From positions 2,604,001 through 2,668,000 of the forward strand of contig OZ220717.1 in assembly GCA_965116625.1 (NCBI GenBank): a stretch of DNA of 64,000 bases, given 5' to 3'. Positions 37,558 to 46,142 of this stretch are shown here, one piece after another. Under the pieces are notes generated by a model. That model made no database searches. It worked only from the letters and a program-made list of their open reading frames with translations, and had not been told where the DNA came from. Made by a program: the position numbers and the translations under genes. Source of the stretch: VXNE01 sp965116625. Lineage in GTDB: Bacteria; Pseudomonadota; Gammaproteobacteria; Pseudomonadales; Azotimanducaceae. Each line of letters opens with the position of its first letter. Position 1 is the first letter of the stretch.

Positions 37558-39033
37558 TCATGCGTCCGGGTGCCGGGCCGGGGGTGTCCCGTCGACTTCG
37601 AACAACCGGACAACGTCCATGTCGGCCACGGACGCGCCCTGCAGCGAGACAGCCACATAGGCGGCCGTCGACGCCAGGAGCGCCGGAAAAACCTCGTGCA
37701 CGATGTCGCCCAGCCCGGCCAGCAGCCAGCCCAGTAGTACCGCGATGCCAACGCCGAACGCCGTGAGCGCCGCCGCCTCGTTGCCGCGACGCCAGTGCAG
37801 CCCCAGCAGGATCGTCGGCACGAAACAGACCGCGAACAGGCTGCCGGAGAAGATCGTGATCTCGACGATCCCGCCGGGTGGATTGAGGGCAATGACCGCG
37901 GCCGTGATTGCGAAGCCGGCGACGCCGAGCCGGGCCCCGGTCACGACGTTGTTCCGGGTCCTGCGGAACAGGTCCCGGGATGTCACCGAGGCGGCGACCA
38001 GCAACACGCTGTCGAGGGACGACATGGCCGCGGCAAGAATCGCAATCACCAGGAAGTCGCCGACCAGCGGCGGCATCACAGCCGGGTCGTTGACCAGCAT
38101 CGGCACCACGAGGTCGGTGTCCGTCACCCCATCCAGCAGGAAGTGTGCGTACAGCCCGAGCGGGAACAGGCAGAACTGGATCACGAGAATCCCGATGACC
38201 GCCACCCAGACCCCGACGCGGACGCTGCGTTCGTCCCTGAGGCCGTAGAAACGCGTGACCTGCCGGGGATCGACCAGGAGCTTCAGCGAGCCGGCGAGCG
38301 CGATCCCGACAAGGACCACGAACGGGATGGCGCCGTTCAGCTCGACGAGATGGGCGCGGGAAGGCTCCCTCGGCAGTTCGGCGAGGACGCCAACGCCGCC
38401 GGCGGCCGACGTGATGAAGTAGAACAGCAGGATGGACCCGACGACCATCAGCGAGCCCTGCAGCACGTCGGTGCGCACAACGGACACGAATCCGCCGAGC
38501 ATCGTGTACATGACGATGAGGCCGAGCGTCACGATCACCGCGAGCTGGTAGGGAATTCCCAGGAACACCTGGAGCAGGTTGCCGGCGCCCTTGAACACGG
38601 CGATCAGGTACAGGAGGCACGCGAACACGATGACGGCCCCCGCCGCGACGCGCACGCGATCGCTGGCGAACCGCACCGCCAGGAAGTCCGGCACCGTCAG
38701 CGAACCCCAGGCGGCGGCGAAGCGGCGCATCCTCGGCGCCACGAAGCGCCACGAGAGCCAGCAGAAGGCGACCAGCATCGCGGCCATGGTGAGCCACGGC
38801 AGCCCGTATTCGTAGCTCTTTCCCGCGAGGCCCACGTAGCTGTTCGTGCTCGCGAACGTGGCGTAGAACGACACGCCGATCACCGCGCCGCCAAACCGGC
38901 GGTCGCCGACCAAGAACCCGGCGGCGGTCTTGCCGGCCTTGAGGCCGAGGCGCGCATGCGCCACCAGGAACGTGGTGTAGACGGCTGCCAGTGCGACCGC
39001 GAACCAGTGCTGGCCGAGCCAGGTCTCGATCAC
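37558..39033 (-). CDS. Sodium:solute symporter family transporter
   Basis: 491 residues with about 13 membrane spans. SSF landmarks are VSFYATFASTNSYVGLAGKS, VFKGAGNLLQVFLGIPY, DPRQVTRFYGLRD and AILAAAMSSLDSVLLVAASV. It couples Na+ to uptake of a small organic solute; the substrate is not evident. The neighbour upstream is a LysR remnant, perhaps its former regulator. Confidence 0.92.
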   Translation of the reverse strand: MIETWLGQHWFAVALAAVYTTFLVAHARLGLKAGKTAAGFLVGDRRFGGAVIGVSFYATFASTNSYVGLAGKSYEYGLPWLTMAAMLVAFCWLSWRFVAPRMRRFAAAWGSLTVPDFLAVRFASDRVRVAAGAVIVFACLLYLIAVFKGAGNLLQVFLGIPYQLAVIVTLGLIVMYTMLGGFVSVVRTDVLQGSLMVVGSILLFYFITSAAGGVGVLAELPREPSRAHLVELNGAIPFVVLVGIALAGSLKLLVDPRQVTRFYGLRDERSVRVGVWVAVIGILVIQFCLFPLGLYAHFLLDGVTDTDLVVPMLVNDPAVMPPLVGDFLVIAILAAAMSSLDSVLLVAASVTSRDLFRRTRNNVVTGARLGVAGFAITAAVIALNPPGGIVEITIFSGSLFAVCFVPTILLGLHWRRGNEAAALTAFGVGIAVLLGWLLAGLGDIVHEVFPALLASTAAYVAVSLQGASVADMDVVRLFEVDGTPPARHPDA

Positions 39034-39046
39034 GGGCGGGGCCAGC

Positions 39047-39730
39047 TCAGGCGAAGCCCTGGAAGAACTTGAGGCAGCGCCGCGCGTGGGGATGGCGCCG
39101 GCCGTTGGACGTCAGCCGCGCGACATAGCAGCCGGGAAACGGTACGAAATCTCCGTGCAGGAGCACGAGGGAGCCGCGCTCCACGTAACTCTCGATGCAG
39201 TGTCTCCAGCCAAGCGCCACGCCGCGCCCGGCCGTCGCCGCTTCGAGAGTCTGCGTGTAGGTGTCGTAACCCTCGAACCGCGGTGCGGAGTCCGGCCGGC
39301 CGGCCTTGGCAAACCAGTCGTCCCAGGTCGCCCAGCCCAGGTTCGGGCTCAGGTCGAGCAGCTTCAGGCGGCCCCATTCCCTCGGGTGCCCTTGCAGGAT
39401 TGGTTCGTGGGCGGCCAGGTAGCCGGGCGAGCAGACCGGCTGAACCTCCTCCCTGATGACGCCCGCCTGGTCCTCTGCCGGAACGTCGTCGTCGCGCCAG
39501 GTCACCACGAGATCGGCGACTCCCAGGGACTGGAGTTCGTGAACATGACGGTGGTAAGTCAAAAGGCGTATCGATGCCTGCGTGCCGAGAAACGTCTCCA
39601 GTTCGCCGTAGCGCGGCATGATGAACTGGAGGGAAGCATCGTGCGAGCACGCGATGACCACGGGAGGGCTGCCCGCCCCGGTACCGGGCTGTAGCGAGCG
39701 GTGGGGGGCCGGCACTCGGCTCGGGGTCAT
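39047..39730 (-). pseudogene. LysR-type regulator lacking its DNA-binding domain
   Basis: 227 residues. From about residue 23 it matches the GcvA-like effector domain (VVIACSHDASLQFIMPRYGE, VADLVVTWRDDD, EAATAGRGVALGWRHCIE). The N-terminal helix-turn-helix expected of LysR regulators is missing and is not found in any frame upstream; the preceding residues are Pro/Arg-rich. It is therefore a truncated remnant, or an HTH-less effector protein. It lies 13 bases upstream of the symporter start. Confidence 0.55.
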
Positions 39731-40313
39731 GCGTGCATCCGCGCGGTGGCGTCGAAGGCGCGACGGCGGGTTTCCTGGCGAGCCGGGTGGGGGGTGTTGG
39801 TCGCCGAAGCGACCGCACTAGCCATGATGTAAAGGTACGCGGAAGCGCACACCAGGCATCCGGACGGCGTTGGCGGCTGTTACGGCTGCATGGGTGTTGC
39901 CGGCGTGCCCGCCAGCCAAGAGACGAAACCCCTTCGTTGCGTACTTCAAGTCAGTAGTGTCCAGCTAACGGAATCCTACCTCATTCCAGTAGACCCGACA
40001 GCAGTTCCAGCCTGTCCCCAGGGCGTTGAGCGGTCAGCGGCGGGTCGGGTCACGGCAGGATTTCAACGCGACGGCTGTGGAGCCGTCGTGTGTCCGTCAG
40101 AACGTCGTGTGTCCGCAGGAACGTCGTGTGTCCGCTGTAGAAGTTGTGTGTCCGCAAGAAGTTGTGTGTCCGCCGGAACTTGTGTGTCCGGTCGTGTTGG
40201 TCGTGTTGAACCGCGTTGACGGGATTCACCGGCAGGGCTATGGTCGGCGCCAAGTTCGCCCCGTGCGGCGGACCATCGGCATGCCCCAGATTGCCGAATG
40301 CCGCAGGACGCCG
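39731..40313. other. 583-base intergenic region upstream of the tryptophan catabolic operon
   Basis: No convincing gene. 39731-40050 holds GC-rich sequence with no recognisable features beyond a short element resembling an insertion-sequence end near 39956. 40087-40190 carries a six-copy direct repeat (separate entry). The operon promoter should lie here but no clear -35/-10 pair is visible. Confidence 0.5.
40087..40190. repeat. Six direct repeats of YGTGTGTCCG, 18-20 bp period
   Basis: Copies of the 10-mer YGTGTGTCCG start at 40087, 40106, 40125, 40145, 40163 and 40181, spaced 19, 19, 20, 18 and 18 bases. The first three read CGTGTGTCCG, the last three TGTGTGTCCG. Spacers are related (around AGGAACGT or AAGAAGT), so the ancestral unit is about 19 bp. 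The spacing is not a multiple of three, so it is not coding. It lies 124 bases upstream of the tryptophan dioxygenase start and could be a cluster of regulator sites or a decayed satellite. Confidence 0.8.
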
Positions 40314-41108
40314 ATGACCACGAATCCGAGCTTCCAGAACTACCAGACCTATCTGAAGATCGGAGAGCTCCTGTCGTTGCAGCAACCGCTTTCCCGTGCC
40401 CACGATGAGACGCTGTTCATCATCGTCCACCAGGTCTACGAACTGTGGTTCAAGTGCATGCTGCACGAGCTGGAGCACGCCGGCGGGCTGTTGTCCGAGG
40501 ATCAGCCGGACCGGGCGGCCTCGACGCTGAAGCGCGCGCTCAGGATCGTGAAGGTGCTCGTAAGCCAGCTCGACGTCATGGAGACGATGACGCCACTCGA
40601 GTTTGTGGCGTTTCGCGAACGTCTCGGCGCGTCCAGCGGGTTCCAGTCGGCGCAGTTTCGCGAGATCGAGTTCATTCTCGGGTACAAGCGGCCGTCGGTG
40701 CTGGAACTGTTCCCGGAAGGCTCCGCCGAGCGGGAGCGGCTGGAGGCGCGGATCGCCTCGCCGACGTTGTGGGACGAGTTTGTCGGGTTGCTGGCGCGGT
40801 CGGGGTATTCCATTCCTGCCTCGACGCGGCGAAAGTGGATGAGGCAACCCGTCGGGGCCGACGCGGACGTGCAGGCGGCGCTGATCCGGGTCTACCGGGA
40901 GGATCCGGGGTTGTCCGCGTTCTGCGAGAGCCTGGTGGATCTCGACGAGGGCATGCAGGAGTGGCGTTACCACCATCTCAGGATGGTGCAGCGCACCATT
41001 GGTACCAAGACCGGAACCGGCGGGTCATCCGGTGCGGAGTACCTGTTGACCACCGTGCTGGCCGGCCCGTTCTTTCCGGACCTCTGGGAAGTCAGGGACC
41101 GCTTCTGA
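40314..41108 (+). CDS. kynA: Tryptophan 2,3-dioxygenase
   Basis: 264 residues from ATG at 40314, preceded by AGGA; an in-frame ATG at 40281 would add 11 residues. Heme-enzyme motifs LFIIVHQVYELWFKCMLHEL and HHLRMVQRTIGTKTGTGGSS (proximal His in the latter region) are exact for TDO. It opens the indole ring of tryptophan to N-formylkynurenine. First gene of an operon with kynureninase 22 bases on. Confidence 0.96.
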   Translation: MTTNPSFQNYQTYLKIGELLSLQQPLSRAHDETLFIIVHQVYELWFKCMLHELEHAGGLLSEDQPDRAASTLKRALRIVKVLVSQLDVMETMTPLEFVAFRERLGASSGFQSAQFREIEFILGYKRPSVLELFPEGSAERERLEARIASPTLWDEFVGLLARSGYSIPASTRRKWMRQPVGADADVQAALIRVYREDPGLSAFCESLVDLDEGMQEWRYHHLRMVQRTIGTKTGTGGSSGAEYLLTTVLAGPFFPDLWEVRDRF

Positions 41109-41130
41109 TTGCCTGGCCCGGGACGGCTCC

Positions 41131-42327
41131 GTGACCGAATCCACAGTGCGGGAACGGCACGATGCCCGGCGCCTGGCGCGGCACTATTCGCGCTTCAGGG
41201 TGGGCGACAGGGTCCTGCTGACCGGGCACTCCCACCAGGCGTGGCCCGATGTTGCCTTCGAGGCGCAGTCGCAGGCGTGGCTCGACGCGGCCGAACTGGT
41301 GGACGGCAAGTGGGACCTGGCGCTGGCCGTCGCCGGGGAGGTGCGCGAGGGCTACCGCCGGCTCCTCGACGATGCCGATGGACACATCGCGCTGGGCCAG
41401 AACACCCACGAACTCGTCACCCGTTTCCTGTCCGCGCTGCCATTCCGGGACCGGCCCCGGATCGTCACGACCGATGGGGAGTTCCACACCATACGCCGGC
41501 AACTGGCGCGGCTTTCCGAGGAGGGTCTGGAGGTCGTGCGGGTCGGGTCGGGAGCAATCACGCCGGGCGCCATCGCCGAAGCGGTCGTCGACGCTATCGA
41601 CGACCGGACGGCCGCTGTGCTGATCTCCTCCGTCCTGTTCCGGAACGGCCTCATCGTAGATGGTCTGGGCGAGGTCGCGGCGGCCTGCGGCCGCGTCGGC
41701 GCAAGCCTGCTCGTGGACGCCTACCATTCGATCAACGTGGTCCCGTTCTCGGTAACCGGCATGGGGCTCGACCAGGCCTTCGTCGTCGGGGGCGGATACA
41801 AGTACTGCCAGTTCGGCGAAGGCGTCTGCTTCCTGCGCGTCCCCCCGGATTGTTCGATGCGGCCGGTCCTGACCGGCTGGTTCAGCGAGTTCGGGGGGCT
41901 TGCCGAGGAGCCGGACACCGGCCGCGTCGCATACGGCGACGGGCCGCTGCGTTTCGCCGGTTCGACCTACGATCCCGTGAGCCACTATAGGGCGCGCGCC
42001 GTGCTGCGGTTCTTCCGGTCCGAGCACCTGGATCCGCCGCGGCTGCGCGCGGTCAGCCAGGCCCAACTGGCGAGGCTTGCGGAGGGTATCGAGGCCCTCG
42101 ACATCGACCCCGCAATCCTGACCTGGAACCGGCAACTGCCACTGGAGCGGCGCGGCGGGTTCCTGGCGCTCGACGTGCCGAAGGCCGCTGAGGTCGCCGC
42201 GCGTCTGCGCCGCCGCGGGGTGTTCGCGGACCACCGCGGCAGCGTTCTGCGGCTGGGACCTGCGCCCTACGTGACCGGCGCGCAGTTGGAGGAGGCGGTC
42301 GGATTGCTGGGCGAGGTGACCCGTTGA
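41131..42327 (+). CDS. kynU: Kynureninase-like PLP enzyme
   Basis: 398 residues from GTG at 41131. Class V aminotransferase fold with the PLP lysine at about 224 in GGGYKYCQFGEG, and LLVDAYHSINVVPF supplying the Asp and His that contact PLP. Next to tryptophan dioxygenase it should cleave kynurenine to anthranilate and alanine. It is somewhat divergent, so another class V reaction cannot be excluded. No formamidase is present in the operon. Confidence 0.85.
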   Translation: MTESTVRERHDARRLARHYSRFRVGDRVLLTGHSHQAWPDVAFEAQSQAWLDAAELVDGKWDLALAVAGEVREGYRRLLDDADGHIALGQNTHELVTRFLSALPFRDRPRIVTTDGEFHTIRRQLARLSEEGLEVVRVGSGAITPGAIAEAVVDAIDDRTAAVLISSVLFRNGLIVDGLGEVAAACGRVGASLLVDAYHSINVVPFSVTGMGLDQAFVVGGGYKYCQFGEGVCFLRVPPDCSMRPVLTGWFSEFGGLAEEPDTGRVAYGDGPLRFAGSTYDPVSHYRARAVLRFFRSEHLDPPRLRAVSQAQLARLAEGIEALDIDPAILTWNRQLPLERRGGFLALDVPKAAEVAARLRRRGVFADHRGSVLRLGPAPYVTGAQLEEAVGLLGEVTR

Positions 42328-42364
42328 ACGCCTCGGGTACGCTGGCATGGCACGGGAGACTACT

Positions 42365-43675
42365 GTGAGCCTGATGAACCAGACGCATGACCCCGCACTT
42401 CGTAGCTGGGTGACCTCGGCGAACGTGGCGAACGCCGACTTTCCGGTCCAGAACCTGCCGTTTTCGGTGCTGCGTCGTGCCGGGACCGGCGAGCGATTCC
42501 GGCCGGCGGTCGCCATCGGTGACTACGCCCTCGACCTGCATGCACTGAACGCCGCCCGAATTGCCCCGTCGGCAGGCCTGGAAGCCTGCCAGGAAAAGAC
42601 GCTGAATCGACTCATGGGCGAGAGGCCCGGAGTGTGGTCGGCGCTGCGGGCGAATCTGAGTGCGCTGCTTGCCGAGGGATCGGAACATGCGCCCGCCGTG
42701 CGGTCTTGCCTCATTCCCCTGTCCGACGTCGAGTACCGGGTGCCCGCGCACATCGGTGACTACACGGACTTCTACACGTCCATCCATCACGCCACCAACA
42801 TCGGCCGGCTGTTCCGGCCCGACAACCCCCTCTTGCCCAACTATCGCTGGGTGCCGATCGGGTATCACGGCCGCAGCTCGTCTATCGGCGTGAGCGGGCA
42901 GGCGTTCCCGCGTCCCTGCGGCCAGCTCAAGCCCCCCGATGCGGAGCAGCCGCAGGTCGGTCCCTGCCGGCGTCTCGACTACGAGCTTGAGGTCGGAATC
43001 TTCATCGGTCGCGGCAATGCGCTGGGCGACCCCGTGGACATCGACGACGCGGAGAGCCACGTGTTCGGGCTGTGCCTGCTGAACGACTGGTCGGCCCGCG
43101 ACATCCAGGCCTGGGAGTACCAGCCGCTCGGTCCGTTTCTCTCGAAGAGCTTCGCGACCACCATCTCCCCGTGGATCGTGACGATGGAGGCGCTGGAACC
43201 GTTCCGTGCGCCCTGGAAGAGGACTGCCGGAGAACCCGGGGCGCTGCCGTACCTTTCGAGCGAGCGGAACTCGGCTGCGGGCGCCATCGACATGCAACTC
43301 GAGGTGCTGCTGCAGAGTGCGGCGATGCGGGAAAGCGACCTGGCGCCGCAGAGCCTGTCCCGGAGCAACTTCACCGACGCGTACTGGACGGTCGCGCAGA
43401 TGGTGGCGCACCATACGGTCAACGGCTGCAACCTGCGGCCGGGGGACCTGTTCGGCAGCGGCACCATGTCAGGCAGCCAGGAGGGCAGCCAGGGTGCGCT
43501 CATCGAAAGCACCCGGGGCGGTGCGGCGCCGATCCGATTGGGCAACGGCGAGGAGCGCACTTTTCTCGAAGACGGGGACACGGTGATCCTGCGGGCGCAC
43601 TGCGAAAGGGAGGGGGCGGTGCGGATCGGTTTCGGCGAAGCGGCGGGCACTGTCCTGCCGGTGAGTTCAGGGTGA
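42365..43675 (+). CDS. fahA: Fumarylacetoacetase
   Basis: 436 residues from GTG at 42365 (GGGAG 6-11 bases upstream); ATG at 42347 is an alternative. Family-specific blocks are IGDYTDFYTSIHHATNIGRL, PIGYHGRSSSI, LDYELEVGIFIGRG, NDWSARDIQAWEYQPLGPFL and FGSGTMSG. It hydrolyses fumarylacetoacetate to fumarate and acetoacetate, the last step of tyrosine/homogentisate breakdown. Its stop overlaps the next gene as GTGA. Confidence 0.96.
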   Translation: MSLMNQTHDPALRSWVTSANVANADFPVQNLPFSVLRRAGTGERFRPAVAIGDYALDLHALNAARIAPSAGLEACQEKTLNRLMGERPGVWSALRANLSALLAEGSEHAPAVRSCLIPLSDVEYRVPAHIGDYTDFYTSIHHATNIGRLFRPDNPLLPNYRWVPIGYHGRSSSIGVSGQAFPRPCGQLKPPDAEQPQVGPCRRLDYELEVGIFIGRGNALGDPVDIDDAESHVFGLCLLNDWSARDIQAWEYQPLGPFLSKSFATTISPWIVTMEALEPFRAPWKRTAGEPGALPYLSSERNSAAGAIDMQLEVLLQSAAMRESDLAPQSLSRSNFTDAYWTVAQMVAHHTVNGCNLRPGDLFGSGTMSGSQEGSQGALIESTRGGAAPIRLGNGEERTFLEDGDTVILRAHCEREGAVRIGFGEAAGTVLPVSSG

Positions 43676-44295
43676 AGCTCTACGACTACTTCCGCTCGTC
43701 GGCGTCCTACCGGGTGCGCATCGCGCTCAATCTCAAGGGCGTGGCCTACGAGAAACTCCCGGTAAACCTGCTGCTGGGACAGCAACGTTCCGCCGGCTAC
43801 CGCGCCGTCAACCCGCAGCAGTTGGTGCCGGCTCTCGATACGGGCTCGGGACTGCTCACCCAGTCGCTGGCGATATGCGAGTACCTCGAAGAGACGGTCC
43901 CCGAACCGCCGCTGCTCCCGGCCGATCCCCTGGCCCGGGCCCGCGTGCGCAGCCTCGCGCAGTGCGTTGCCTGCGACATTCACCCCATCGCGAACCTCCG
44001 GGTTCTGAACAGGCTGCGGCAGGACCTGGCCGTTGAAGAACCCGAGGTGGGGGAGTGGATCCGGCACTGGATCGGCGTCGGCTTCGAAGCGATCGAAGCG
44101 CAAATCGATCCGCAATCCACTTACGCCTGCGGCGACGCGGTTACGCTGGCCGACGTCTGCCTCGCGCCGCAACATTTCAATGCCGTGCGATTCGAGACAC
44201 CGCTCGACGCCTATCCCGGGATTCGCGCCGTGGTTGCCCGCTGCAATGCCTTGCCGGCCTTCGCCGATGCGCTGCGGGAGGCGCAATCGGTGTAG
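43672..44295 (+). CDS. maiA: Maleylacetoacetate isomerase (zeta GST)
   Basis: 207 residues from GTG at 43672. Zeta-class glutathione transferase with the SSASYRVRIALNLKG active-site loop and a VNPQQLVPAL glutathione-site segment. It isomerises maleylacetoacetate to fumarylacetoacetate, the substrate of the coupled upstream enzyme. Homogentisate dioxygenase and HPPD are not in the window. Confidence 0.94.
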   Translation: MKLYDYFRSSASYRVRIALNLKGVAYEKLPVNLLLGQQRSAGYRAVNPQQLVPALDTGSGLLTQSLAICEYLEETVPEPPLLPADPLARARVRSLAQCVACDIHPIANLRVLNRLRQDLAVEEPEVGEWIRHWIGVGFEAIEAQIDPQSTYACGDAVTLADVCLAPQHFNAVRFETPLDAYPGIRAVVARCNALPAFADALREAQSV

Positions 44296-44333
44296 CCTTC
44301 AAGGGAGGCTCATAACCCTGGTGGACTTGAACG

Positions 44334-46124
44334 GTGAGTATCGCGAACAAGTGGCGGGCGCTCGACACGCTCAAGGCGGCCGGAACGCAGGGGGAAAGAC
44401 TTGACCTGTGGCGCAACCACCGCCTGTGGCACATGGCGGAGTCGGGCTATCTCATCGATGGCTTCGAGAACAGGCCCGGCGTCCATCCCTGGCAGGGCGA
44501 ACACCTGGGCAAGTGGTTGCATGCCGGCACGCTCTCCTGGCTCTCGACAGGTGACGACAGGCTTCGTGCGGAACTCGAGCGTAACGTCGAGCGTCTGGTG
44601 GCCACGCAGTTGCCGAATGGCTATCTCGGTACCTATGCGCCCGAATCCACCTTCGTGGCGCAGCCCGAGAACACTCCCCTGGCGAAGCCGCAAGACGACA
44701 TGGATGCCCCGAGCGGACAGAAACACCGACCCGGGTGGGACATCTGGACGCACCGGTACAACCTCTACGGATTGCTGACCCATGAGGCGGTGTTCCCGAA
44801 CGAGCGCGTGGTCGACGCTTGCCGGCGCATGGCGGACCTCCTGATCGAGGTCTACGGCGGGGACGGGGCGGACCTGACGAAGTATGGAACGCGGAGAGGA
44901 ATCTCGACGACGACGCTGCTTGAGTCGATCGTCATGCTCCATGAGCGAACCGAAGATACGAAATACCTGGATTTCGCGGAGCATATCGTCGGCAGGATGG
45001 AAGCCAATCCCGGTCTCCGACTGATGAGCACGATGCGAAGCGGCGGCAGCGTGGTGGGTCCGGGGGACGGCAAGGGCTACCAGCTCATGGCGAACCTGCT
45101 GGGCTATCTGCGGCTGTACCGGTGCACCGGCAAACGCGAATACCTCGACACGGCGATCAACGGCTGGGCCGAGATCAGGAACCACCACATCCTCGTCACC
45201 GGCGGCCCGTGGACCCGGCTCATGCCCTACAACGCCAACCGGGAGTGCTTTGCCCGCACCGAAGACTTCGATCCCTGGGAAGTCGTGGTGGAGGGTTGCT
45301 GCGACGCGACCTGGATGCAGCTTTCCCTGCATCTGTTCGAACTCACCGGCGAGAGCGCGTACGTCGATGCGGCGGAGGTGACCCTGTACAACAGCCTGCA
45401 TGGCCACCAGCATGCGGACGGCCTGCAATGGTGCTATTTCACGTCCCCCAACGAGGCGCGGCCGGACTACTCGGACAGGATCACCTGCTGCGCCTCCAGC
45501 ATGCCGAGGGGAATGGAGATGCTCGCCGGGCACCTCGTCGGCGAGGTCGACGGCCACCTCTCGATCGGTACGCTGGCCCCATGCACCGTGGCGCTCGGCG
45601 AAGCGTTCGGCGGCGGCACCCTGTCAGTCGAGAGCGACTTCCCCGCCGATCCGAACACGGAGATCCGCTTCCGGGACGTGAGCCCCAGGACCTATACGTG
45701 CGAATTCAGGCTTCCCGCGGGCACGGTCCTCTCAGGCGTGCGCGTCAACGGTGCAAGCACGGAAGTCACCGTCAACGATCGGGGTTTCCACGAGTTGCGC
45801 CGCCGGTGGGACAGTGGCGATGTGCTCGCCATCGAGGCCGGGTTCGAACTGAAACAGCATGTCCAGGACGGGGAGCAGGGCCAGCAATGGGTCGCGTTCA
45901 CCCGGGGACCGATTGCGCTGGCGCAGCAGGTCTCGGCAATCCCGGACGAGGAGCCTTTTGATGGAGTGGGACCCGATGAAGCGCTGGGGATGATCGCGGA
46001 GGCATCGGACGGTTCATTTCGGATCGACGGCACGGGGATCACGCTGATGCCCTACCACCGGACGTGCTCCGACGATTCGGGGCCGAAGACCTATTTCAGG
46101 TGCGGTCACCCGAGACCGGCCTGA
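44334..46124 (+). CDS. GH127-type glycoside hydrolase (DUF1680-like)
   Basis: 596 residues from GTG at 44334; an in-frame stop just before it fixes the start region. Alpha/alpha barrel features are WRNHRLWHMAESGYLIDGFE, VHPWQGEHLGKWL, and cysteine pairs in VEGCCDATWM and ITCCASSMPRGME. GH127 beta-L-arabinofuranosidases use Cys/Glu and zinc in this region, although the exact pattern here differs. The substrate is unknown. It follows maiA by 38 bases; no signal peptide. Confidence 0.75.
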   Translation: MSIANKWRALDTLKAAGTQGERLDLWRNHRLWHMAESGYLIDGFENRPGVHPWQGEHLGKWLHAGTLSWLSTGDDRLRAELERNVERLVATQLPNGYLGTYAPESTFVAQPENTPLAKPQDDMDAPSGQKHRPGWDIWTHRYNLYGLLTHEAVFPNERVVDACRRMADLLIEVYGGDGADLTKYGTRRGISTTTLLESIVMLHERTEDTKYLDFAEHIVGRMEANPGLRLMSTMRSGGSVVGPGDGKGYQLMANLLGYLRLYRCTGKREYLDTAINGWAEIRNHHILVTGGPWTRLMPYNANRECFARTEDFDPWEVVVEGCCDATWMQLSLHLFELTGESAYVDAAEVTLYNSLHGHQHADGLQWCYFTSPNEARPDYSDRITCCASSMPRGMEMLAGHLVGEVDGHLSIGTLAPCTVALGEAFGGGTLSVESDFPADPNTEIRFRDVSPRTYTCEFRLPAGTVLSGVRVNGASTEVTVNDRGFHELRRRWDSGDVLAIEAGFELKQHVQDGEQGQQWVAFTRGPIALAQQVSAIPDEEPFDGVGPDEALGMIAEASDGSFRIDGTGITLMPYHRTCSDDSGPKTYFRCGHPRPA

Positions 46125-46142
46125 AGCCCGGGAGTCAGGGAC

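Noticed and set aside
39950..39990. Insertion-sequence end (TAGTGTCCAGCTAA)
   Set aside because: Single end only, no matching inverted end or transposase found.
40087..40190. Short regular repeats as a CRISPR array
   Set aside because: Repeat unit is only 10 bases, spacers are 8-10 bases and mutually related, and there are no cas genes.
40026..40200. N-terminal extension of the tryptophan dioxygenase encoding VVCPQE-like peptide repeats
   Set aside because: Repeat spacing of 18-20 bases does not keep frame, and the dioxygenase start is fixed by family length and AGGA.
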